Assembly (NCBI GenBank): GCA_902772755.1
Contig: CACYCD010000110.1
Location: forward strand, 1-6,720
Origin: an uncultured Ruminococcus sp.
GTDB taxonomy: Bacteria > Bacillota > Clostridia > Oscillospirales > Acutalibacteraceae
DNA length: 6,720 nucleotides
Reading direction: 5' to 3'
The notes below the pieces were generated by a model, which was not told where the DNA came from, ran no database searches, and saw nothing but the letters and a program-made list of their open reading frames with translations. The translations under genes and the position numbers were made by a program. Below are positions 1 through 5,738 of this stretch, in pieces (the stretch's first letter is position 1; each line of letters begins with the position of its first letter).

Positions 1-244
1 ATAGATAGAATGTAGGTAGGTTTTGGTACTGTGTCAAATATGTCGATAAAATGTGAATAATTGAGATATAAACATTTTACGGATATTTGATATAGACATT
101 ATTTATCCACCGGCAAAGAACATTATGCAGGTTTTGGGACAAGCTCCTTCATTTTTATAGGTGGACAGGGTTGTTGATTTTTCATAATCGCTAACTGTTT
201 TGATGATGTTTTTATGGTATTTCTGCAATTTTCTATTGCTTGAT
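1..244. other. non-coding AT-rich region upstream of the CarD gene
   Basis: No coding region is supported here. All plus-strand frames hit stop codons within the first few codons, and the minus-strand reading frames in this stretch lack a ribosome binding site. The region must hold the promoter of the downstream CarD gene, but no clean -35/-10 pair is visible. The best candidates are weak: TTGGGA (134-139) with TATAGG (156-161), and TTGATG (200-205) with TGCAAT (224-229). Confidence 0.5.
9..37 (-). promoter_or_regulatory. possible leftward sigma-A promoter at window edge
   Basis: Read on the minus strand, bases 37 to 32 spell TTGACA, a perfect -35 box. After a 17-base spacer, bases 14 to 9 spell TACATT, which matches four of six positions of TATAAT. 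Transcription would start near base 2 and leave the window, so the gene it would serve cannot be seen. In an AT-rich region such a match can arise by chance, so this is tentative. Confidence 0.3.
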
Positions 245-250
245 AAGAGG
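245..250 (+). promoter_or_regulatory. ribosome binding site of the CarD gene
   Basis: AAGAGG lies 8 bases before the ATG at 259. It decides the start: an in-frame GTG at 250 would overlap this site and have no ribosome binding site of its own at proper spacing, so translation from 259 is preferred. Confidence 0.75.
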
Positions 251-258
251 TGTTTCGT

Positions 259-753
259 ATGTTTAAGGTTGATGAAAAAGTAGTAAACAGCAACGGTATC
301 ACCTGCGTTATTGACAGAATTGAGCGTATGAGGATTCCGTATTCAAAGGTTCGCAAGGATTATTACATAATGCATGACCTGATCCACACGGGCGATGTGT
401 TTTATGTTCCCACCGACACGGATAAAAGCATGAGATATCCGATGTCTACCGATGAGGCAAAGTCGCTTATCAACAGCATTGAAGAGATCGATACGCTGAA
501 AATACCCGTTGAGCGGTTCAGGGACGAGGAGTACCGCAAGTGCATCAAGGAATGTTCTCCCGAACGCCTGGTAAGCCTGCTGAAGTTTTTTATTGAGAGA
601 AAAAACAGACTCTTGTCGCTGGGAAAAAATCTTTCGTCTATGGATGAAAAATATATGAGGCTAGCTTCAAGAAATCTATTCTGTGAGCTTGCATGCTCGC
701 TGTCGCTTCCCGTTGACGAGGTCGAAAATCTGGTCATCGCTAAGATACATTAA
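259..753 (+). CDS. CarD/CdnL-family transcriptional regulator
   Basis: This 164-residue protein looks like a CarD/CdnL family member, proteins that bind the RNA polymerase beta subunit and adjust open-complex stability at promoters. Residues 1-70 fit the Tudor-like RNAP-interacting domain shared with Mfd/TRCF: it opens MFKVDEKVV, continues with a YYIM strand, and has the typical VFYVPTD segment followed by MSTDEA. Residues from about 75 on fit the helical DNA-binding half, with the family-like pattern RLVSLLKFFIERKNR, then LSSMDEKYMRLA and a final FCELACSL...PVDEVE helix. Length is normal for clostridial members. The ATG at 259 is chosen over GTG 250 because of the AAGAGG at 245-250. The gene stands alone between an upstream non-coding region and its own terminator, so it is probably monocistronic. 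Clostridia often carry more than one CarD paralogue, so the target promoters and phenotype cannot be inferred, and no gene symbol is given. Confidence 0.88.
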   Translation: MFKVDEKVVNSNGITCVIDRIERMRIPYSKVRKDYYIMHDLIHTGDVFYVPTDTDKSMRYPMSTDEAKSLINSIEEIDTLKIPVERFRDEEYRKCIKECSPERLVSLLKFFIERKNRLLSLGKNLSSMDEKYMRLASRNLFCELACSLSLPVDEVENLVIAKIH

Positions 754-760
754 TGTATGT

Positions 761-793
761 CCGGCTCCTGTTTTTTGCAGGGAGTCGGTTTTT
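761..793 (+). terminator. intrinsic terminator after the CarD gene
   Basis: CCGGCTCC (761-768) pairs with GGAGTCGG (781-788), one pair being G-T. The stem can extend inward as TG/CA with one bulged G. The loop is T-rich and five Ts (789-793) follow. It starts 7 bases after the stop codon and separates the CarD gene from the surface protein unit. Confidence 0.85.
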
Positions 794-838
794 GTTAATT
801 ATGACAGATTTATTGCAAATTGTTGGCAGTAATTTCTA

Positions 839-867
839 TTGACAAAAAAATCACATCAATATATAAT
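839..867 (+). promoter_or_regulatory. consensus sigma-A promoter of the Ig-domain protein gene
   Basis: TTGACA (839-844) and TATAAT (862-867) are both perfect matches to the housekeeping consensus, with the ideal 17-base spacer. Transcription should start near 874, leaving an AT-rich leader of about 38 bases with no evident riboswitch. This predicts strong basal expression unless a repressor acts. No clear operator palindrome was seen around it. Confidence 0.9.
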
Positions 868-897
868 TAACATAGCAATAGTTATTTTTTATTTATT

Positions 898-904
898 AGG
901 AGGT
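898..904 (+). promoter_or_regulatory. strong ribosome binding site of the Ig-domain protein gene
   Basis: AGGAGGT lies 7 bases before the ATG at 912, a near-perfect complement of the 16S rRNA 3' end. With the consensus promoter it marks this gene as one built for high expression and fixes its start. Confidence 0.92.
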
Positions 905-911
905 AATAATT

Positions 912-3900
912 ATGCAAAAGACAATCAGAGTGTCATTGGCATCTCTTCTGTCGCTTCTAATCCTCTTGTCGGCACTGCCGTTGGGAGTTATTTCCGTTTC
1001 GGCTGCCAATCCTTATGATGCGACTAAAATGAGCATTTACAACGATAACGGTGTTGATATCTCATCAAATCCGATCGTGTATGTGGACAATTCCAATGCA
1101 TCAGGCGGTATTATATCGACCCAAGTGACCGTTAAGATAGGCAATGATGCCGAAAAAGTAGAAGATCGCATCATCAGCATTGTAGAAGCAGGACAGGAAA
1201 ACATCAAGCTCTACAGATCCTACAGCACCGATGACTCTGCCACTTTCGTTATAGTAGCTCAGTATGTCGATGACTCCGGCAATGTGGTTCATTTGAGCCC
1301 CGGCACAACAACGGTGGGATTTACCACAGAGAGCGGTGAGGTTTACAGAAGCCTTACAGTGGTTGTCTATGACCCTGCAAAAAATGCCAAAGTATATATG
1401 AACGATGCAGAGGTAGAAATTAACAAAACCATCGCCCTCAGAGATAAATTCTACAATTATACTGAAATGAAGAAGTTCTTTTCCAGTTACGGTCCCAGCC
1501 CCAATGTAGGCGGTGTTAGTACGGTTGCAAACCATCAGTATAAGCTCAGAACAGAATTTGAGTCATTCTACGGAAGATGCACCGATACAGTTGACTATGT
1601 TTTGTTTGACGGTAGATATGACGGCACAGACACAAGCAAAAAACCCGGCACACCCAAGGCTGAGATATCCGAGGACGGTTTGCTCACACCTAAATCAAAC
1701 GGAACAATAACAGTTGAGATCAAGCCCAAAAAGACAGAGACATCTGACAGAGCTTACGGAAAAGAAAGACTGCAGCCCAGCTATCAGTTGGAAAATACCG
1801 ACGATGTTCCCGATACCGATGTTCCTTTTGAGTATGACTGCTACAATCTTTCCAAGTATCTGGTAGTTGTTATTGTAAAGGAAAACCCTGCACAGAAGAT
1901 GAAGTTTGAAAACGCTCCTTCCGCAATGCAGGCAAATGAGTCATTCCAGCTCAAGCTTTCAATGACACCCTCTTACACAGGTGAGGGCTTTGAATCAGGT
2001 GCAACAGATGTTGTAACTTGGGAAAGCAGCAATGAAAGTATTGCAACTGTTGATAAAAAGGGTCTTGTAACCGCTGTTGCAAAGGGTGAGGTAACAATTA
2101 CCGCAAGAGGCGAAAACAATGATGTGTTCACTTCCTGCAAGATAAGAGTACTTACAAAAGCTACTGCCCTGTCCATCAGTCCCAGCCCTGTATCAACAAG
2201 AATAGGTGTGTCAACACAGCTGACAGCTACAATGTCTCCCGAAACAGCAGATGAAGAGATCATCTGGTCTGTTGAAGATCCCTCGATCGCTACCGTAGAA
2301 AGCACAGCAACAGCATTCACAAATTCTCAGACAGCTGTTGTCACGGGTGTAAAGCAGGGTGTTACAAGAATCATTGCAAAAGCAAAAAATTCAGGCGTTG
2401 AAAACAGGATCAATGTAACTGTTTCTTCAAAGAATGCATCTGATAATCTTGATATCTCATACGAAAAAGATGGAAAGATCTTTAACGTAGTTCCTGACAG
2501 CACAATTGATATTTATACACAGCAGTCTATCAAATTTGACGGCAAGCTGACAGATACGGAAGGTCAGACCTCAGATGACATCATTGTCTGGAAGGTCACT
2601 GACAACAAGGACGATGTTGTCACCTTTGATTCAACAAATAAGGATATCACTGTAAACGGTGTTTCTCTTGGTACTGTGACCATCACTGCCACTTCACAGG
2701 CAAATCCGTCACTTACAAAGTCATTTAAGGTAAGAGTACTCAAAGCCTGTGATTATATCTATTTGAAGGACGCTAAGAAGGATGAATACATCTCTTCAAA
2801 ATCCGTAAACAAGGGAAGCTCATTCACTCTGCTGCCCGACCTTATCATCAGAGGCAACTATCCTTATCAGCACAATGATGTTGTTGTATCCTGGACTTCT
2901 TCAGATGAAGAGATCGCAACCGTTGACAACAACGGCTGTGTTACCGGTATTGAAAACGGCAATGCAGAGATCGTGGCAAAGACAGCCTCGGGTCTGACAA
3001 CAAGCTGTTACGTGACTGTTTTCACTACTTCTGCTGTAGTACTCGGCGGTGTGGAACAGCCTGCCCAGGGAACAGCAATGCCCAGTGCGGTTATTTCCGT
3101 TGACAGCCAGGGCGAAGGTTCAGTTTTCCTTAGCGTGACTGTTTTTGATGAAAAGAATGACGAAGTACGTGAGCCTGACTGCTTCTGGAATTCTGCCGAT
3201 ACAAGCGTTGCGACAGTTGAAAACAATGGCGAGGTAAGAGCCGTAAGCATTGGTCAGACTATCATTACCGTAAGATCCGGTTCTAAGTCTGAAAGCTGTC
3301 TCCTCTTCGTAAGCTCCGATCTCAATAACACAGCTATCGAGCCTTTGGAGAGTATGGTTTATTCACCCGATGCAAAAGAGTATACCCCGAAGGTAGTTGT
3401 TACCTACAGAGGAAAGACACTTGTTGAAGGCGATGACTATACAGTTACTTATTCCGACAATACAAGAGTAGGAACAGGAACTGTTACCGTAATTGGTAAG
3501 GGTAAGTTTACAAGTGAAACAAAAGCATATTTCACAATAGCACCCAAAGAGCTTACCAGTGAAGATGTCGAGGTTGCTACTATTCCCGAACAAAAGTGTT
3601 CCGGTCAGGAGCTCTATCCCAAGCCTGTTATAAAGTGCAAGGGTACTGAGTTGGTTGAGGATAAGGATTATTACCTCAGCTACTCAAGCAATACTTATCC
3701 GGGAACAGCAACTGTTTATGTTACCGGTATGGATAACTACACAGGTAGCCTCTCACTTGAGTTTACGATTTTCTGTAAGCACGAAGATACACTTGAGCTT
3801 TACAGCAGAGAGATAGATCCCACCTGTACTATGGAGGGTCTTGACAGATATATGTGTACTATCTGCGGTGAGTACATTGACACTGCGGTTGACAAGCTTC

Positions 3901-4532
3901 CTCACAGCTACATCGCAACAGTGCATAAGCCCACTTATGCTAAGGCTGGTTATACCGAGTATGTTTGCGAATACTGTGGAGACAAATACACAGGCGATAA
4001 GAAGGCTAAGCTTGAACCCGTTTCAATTAGCAATGCTTCCGTCAAGCTGAAAAAGACTGTTTATGCCTACACCGGCAAAGAAATCAAGCCTGCTGTTACT
4101 GTTACAAGAGGTACAAAAACACTTAAAAAGGGTACAGACTACAAGGTTAAATATAACAATAACAAGAAGACAGGTATTGCAACAGTAGTTATCACAGGCA
4201 TCACAGCTTATGAAGGCTCAATCACAAAGAGCTTCAAGATAACTCCCAAAAAGGCAACTGTTTCTTCTGCAAAATCGACCAAGAGCAAGCAGATCACAGT
4301 AAAATGGAAAAAGGATAAGCAGGCAACAGGCTATGAACTCCAGTACTCAATGAACAGCAAGTTCAAGAGCGGAACAAAAACAGCCAACATCAGCAAAAAT
4401 TCTGTTGTTTCCAAGATCATTTCCTCTAAGAAGGGCAAGACCTATTACTTTAGAGTGCGTGCGTACAAAAAAGCCGGAGGCTCAAAGCTCTACGGTGCAT
4501 GGTCAAAAGTCAAAAAATGTAAAAGCAAGTAA
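912..4532 (+). CDS. secreted multi-domain Ig-like (BIG2) / FN3 surface protein
   Basis: This 1206-residue exported protein has no identified enzymatic domain. Residues 1-31 form a Sec signal peptide: K3 and R6, a hydrophobic core (about 7-27), and likely cleavage after SVSA (A31) or A32. Residues 40-155 and 225-325 look like weak Ig-like segments. Five BIG2-like domains follow (about 328-414, 418-506, 514-610, 614-706, 708-802), each with a core tryptophan (W370, W452, W560, W661, W759); four also carry the ATV-x-x-x-G-x-V-type signature, the third being divergent. Two repeats of another Ig-like family (809-880, 882-956) precede a cysteine module (C955, C972, C982xxC985, C1019xxC1022); a third copy spans 1037-1114. 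The C-terminus (1115-1206) is a lysine-rich FN3 domain. There is no LPXTG motif, SLH domain, dockerin or C-terminal membrane anchor. Such proteins usually act in adhesion or cell-wall display; the ligand is unknown. It is transcribed alone from its own promoter to its own terminator. Confidence 0.9.
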   Translation: MQKTIRVSLASLLSLLILLSALPLGVISVSAANPYDATKMSIYNDNGVDISSNPIVYVDNSNASGGIISTQVTVKIGNDAEKVEDRIISIVEAGQENIKLYRSYSTDDSATFVIVAQYVDDSGNVVHLSPGTTTVGFTTESGEVYRSLTVVVYDPAKNAKVYMNDAEVEINKTIALRDKFYNYTEMKKFFSSYGPSPNVGGVSTVANHQYKLRTEFESFYGRCTDTVDYVLFDGRYDGTDTSKKPGTPKAEISEDGLLTPKSNGTITVEIKPKKTETSDRAYGKERLQPSYQLENTDDVPDTDVPFEYDCYNLSKYLVVVIVKENPAQKMKFENAPSAMQANESFQLKLSMTPSYTGEGFESGATDVVTWESSNESIATVDKKGLVTAVAKGEVTITARGENNDVFTSCKIRVLTKATALSISPSPVSTRIGVSTQLTATMSPETADEEIIWSVEDPSIATVESTATAFTNSQTAVVTGVKQGVTRIIAKAKNSGVENRINVTVSSKNASDNLDISYEKDGKIFNVVPDSTIDIYTQQSIKFDGKLTDTEGQTSDDIIVWKVTDNKDDVVTFDSTNKDITVNGVSLGTVTITATSQANPSLTKSFKVRVLKACDYIYLKDAKKDEYISSKSVNKGSSFTLLPDLIIRGNYPYQHNDVVVSWTSSDEEIATVDNNGCVTGIENGNAEIVAKTASGLTTSCYVTVFTTSAVVLGGVEQPAQGTAMPSAVISVDSQGEGSVFLSVTVFDEKNDEVREPDCFWNSADTSVATVENNGEVRAVSIGQTIITVRSGSKSESCLLFVSSDLNNTAIEPLESMVYSPDAKEYTPKVVVTYRGKTLVEGDDYTVTYSDNTRVGTGTVTVIGKGKFTSETKAYFTIAPKELTSEDVEVATIPEQKCSGQELYPKPVIKCKGTELVEDKDYYLSYSSNTYPGTATVYVTGMDNYTGSLSLEFTIFCKHEDTLELYSREIDPTCTMEGLDRYMCTICGEYIDTAVDKLPHSYIATVHKPTYAKAGYTEYVCEYCGDKYTGDKKAKLEPVSISNASVKLKKTVYAYTGKEIKPAVTVTRGTKTLKKGTDYKVKYNNNKKTGIATVVITGITAYEGSITKSFKITPKKATVSSAKSTKSKQITVKWKKDKQATGYELQYSMNSKFKSGTKTANISKNSVVSKIISSKKGKTYYFRVRAYKKAGGSKLYGAWSKVKKCKSK
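1893..3317 (+). repeat. five divergent BIG2-like Ig domains (protein-level repeats)
   Basis: The encoded residues 328-802 contain five successive domains of about 90 residues. The pattern is a central W followed by SS or similar, then ATVD/ATVE, a G-x-V turn, an AV-x-x-G segment and a closing I/V-T-A strand. The units differ clearly in sequence, including at DNA level, so they are old duplications rather than recent ones. The third (514-610) is the most divergent, with VTFDS in place of ATVD. Confidence 0.85.
3336..4253 (+). repeat. three copies of an Ig-like GxDYxVxY repeat, interrupted by a cysteine module
   Basis: Residues 809-880, 882-956 and 1037-1114 share one pattern: a P-x-V-x-V/I strand, a G-x-x-L-x-x-x-x-DY turn, a Y-x-x-N-x-x-x-G-x-x-TV segment, a T/I-G-x-x-x-Y/F strand and a closing F-x-I. 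This unit is common in large surface proteins of Clostridia. The first two copies are adjacent. The third is separated from them by about 80 residues that hold two CxxCG motifs (982-986 and 1019-1023), and its composition is much richer in lysine. Confidence 0.8.
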
Positions 4533-4539
4533 ATAGCTT

Positions 4540-4574
4540 AAATGACTGTATCTCAACGGTACAGTCATTTTTTT
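4540..4574 (+). terminator. intrinsic terminator after the surface protein gene
   Basis: An 11-base perfect stem (4540-4550 paired with 4560-4570, core AATGACTGTA/TACAGTCATT) closes a 9-base loop and runs into seven Ts (4568-4574). It begins 8 bases after the stop codon. The flanking A residues could give it some activity in the reverse direction, but no minus-strand gene is seen here. Confidence 0.93.
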
Positions 4575-4613
4575 GAGAAAAATCGCTGTGTAAAAAAATC
4601 TCAATTATTTTTG

Positions 4614-4642
4614 TTGACTATGTATAAGGAATAAAGTATAAT
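4614..4642 (+). promoter_or_regulatory. sigma-A promoter of the hisC-hisD operon
   Basis: TTGACT (4614-4619, five of six consensus) and a perfect TATAAT (4637-4642) are spaced by 17 bases. Transcription should start near 4649, so the leader is only about 28 bases. That is too short for a T-box or a his attenuator, so regulation, if any, would have to come from a DNA-binding protein or from elsewhere. Confidence 0.88.
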
Positions 4643-4663
4643 AGTAATCGGTATATTATTTGA

Positions 4664-4669
4664 AAAGAG
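4664..4669 (+). promoter_or_regulatory. weak ribosome binding site of hisC
   Basis: AAAGAG ends 7 bases before the ATG at 4677. It is a poorer match than the sites before the other three genes of the window. The start is supported mainly by the N-terminal length, which fits the HisC family. Confidence 0.6.
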
Positions 4670-4676
4670 TAAAGAT

Positions 4677-5726
4677 ATGATATTGTCAGAAAATATTAGA
4701 AGTGTCGTTCCTTATGTTCCGGGAGAACAACCCACTGAGACCGATATAATAAAATTGAATACAAATGAAAATCCCTATCCGCCTTCGCCCGAGGTGACAA
4801 AGTTATTGCATAACCGGGATTTTTCGCTGAGAAAGTACCCAAGTCCAGAAGCCTCTGAGCTGACCAGTGCTATTGCAGAGTATCACCATGTAAAGCAGGA
4901 ACAGGTTTTTGTGGGTGTAGGTTCCGATGACGTGATAGCAATGTGCTTCTTGTCGTTTTTTAACAGCGGAAAGCCGATACTTTTTCCGAAAATCAGCTAT
5001 GGTTTTTATAAGGTATGGGCGGAGCTTTACAAGATCCCATACAGACAAATACCGTTGGACGAGGATTTCAGGATAATACCGAAAGATTATTTTATTGAGA
5101 ACGGCGGAATCATTTTTCCGAATCCCAATGCACCAACTGGTCTTTTTCTCCCGCTTGAGCAGGTAGAGTCGATAGTTGCTGCTTCTCCCGATACCTTGGT
5201 GATCGTTGATGAGGCTTATATAGATTTTTCGGGCGGTTCGGCTTTGCCGCTGGTAGAAAAATATGACAATCTGATAGTGACGAGGACTTTTTCAAAATCC
5301 CGCTCAATGGCAGGAATGCGTATCGGCTACTGCATAGGCTCGGAAAACCTGATAAGTACCTTAAACTCGGTGAAGTTCAGCTACAATTCATACACAATGT
5401 CCGAGATCGCCATAAAAACAGGTGTAGCGTCCCTTGGTGATGATAAGTATTTCCACAGTACGCTTAAAAAAATAATTTCTACAAGAGAAAAAACAAAAGC
5501 TGAATTGTCAAAGCTTGGTTTTGACTTTCCGGATAGCAGGACAAATTTCATTTTTGCAAAGCACCGCAGTGTGTCGGGAAAGCAGATATTTGAAGAGTTG
5601 AAGAAAAAGAAGATCTATGTACGCCGATTTGATGCCGACGGCATAAGCGATTATTTACGCATAACCATTGGCACAGATGAAGAAATGAACGAATTATTGG
5701 TACAATTAAAGAATATTTTAGGATAA
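4677..5726 (+). CDS. hisC: histidinol-phosphate aminotransferase
   Basis: HisC is a cytoplasmic PLP enzyme (fold type I, class II aminotransferase) that converts imidazole-acetol phosphate plus glutamate to L-histidinol phosphate and 2-oxoglutarate. At 349 residues it has the usual length. Visible motifs in order: KLNTNENPYPPSP (26-38), the phosphate-binding GVGSDD turn (80-85), NPNAPTG (149-155), DEAYIDF (178-184) with D178 and Y181 for the cofactor ring, FSKS with the Schiff-base lysine K207, R215 in MRIGY, and R328 in YLRITIG, which should bind the substrate carboxylate. Alanine 152 takes the place of the second Asn in the usual NPNNPTG. The gene is first in its operon, behind its own promoter, and hisD follows 12 bases downstream, which favours histidine synthesis over an aromatic or cobalamin-related aminotransferase role. 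Confidence 0.93.
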   Translation: MILSENIRSVVPYVPGEQPTETDIIKLNTNENPYPPSPEVTKLLHNRDFSLRKYPSPEASELTSAIAEYHHVKQEQVFVGVGSDDVIAMCFLSFFNSGKPILFPKISYGFYKVWAELYKIPYRQIPLDEDFRIIPKDYFIENGGIIFPNPNAPTGLFLPLEQVESIVAASPDTLVIVDEAYIDFSGGSALPLVEKYDNLIVTRTFSKSRSMAGMRIGYCIGSENLISTLNSVKFSYNSYTMSEIAIKTGVASLGDDKYFHSTLKKIISTREKTKAELSKLGFDFPDSRTNFIFAKHRSVSGKQIFEELKKKKIYVRRFDADGISDYLRITIGTDEEMNELLVQLKNILG

Positions 5727-5730
5727 GAGG
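5725..5730 (+). promoter_or_regulatory. ribosome binding site of hisD, overlapping the hisC stop codon
   Basis: AAGAGG begins inside the hisC TAA stop (5724-5726) and lies 8 bases before the hisD ATG at 5739. The overlap makes translational coupling of the two genes likely. Confidence 0.8.
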
Positions 5731-5738
5731 TTATTGCT

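Noticed and set aside
106..165. TCCACC (106-111) and GGTGGA (160-165) as a regulatory hairpin upstream of the CarD gene
   Set aside because: Only six pairs across a 48-base loop, with no supporting structure; likely chance.
250..258. GTG at 250 as start of the CarD protein
   Set aside because: The only good ribosome binding site (245-250) overlaps it; the ATG at 259 has the proper 8-base spacing and gives the usual family N-terminus.
123..737. Minus-strand open frames opposite the CarD gene (123-356 and 402-737)
   Set aside because: They overlap a well supported gene on the other strand, lack ribosome binding sites, and their translations are Ser-rich or otherwise typical of antisense frames.
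1101..1535. 144-residue minus-strand open frame inside the surface protein gene
   Set aside because: It lies wholly antisense to a gene with signal peptide and clear domains; no promoter or ribosome site and no recognisable protein family. Other short frames inside this gene were dropped for the same reason.
1893..4253. CRISPR or recent tandem DNA repeats within the surface protein gene
   Set aside because: Similarity between units is at protein level only; the DNA copies are highly diverged and no short identical direct repeats with spacers are present.
4575..4676. T-box, riboswitch or his attenuator before hisC
   Set aside because: No T-box conserved stretch, no run of His codons and no terminator hairpin between the promoter and hisC; the leader is about 28 bases.
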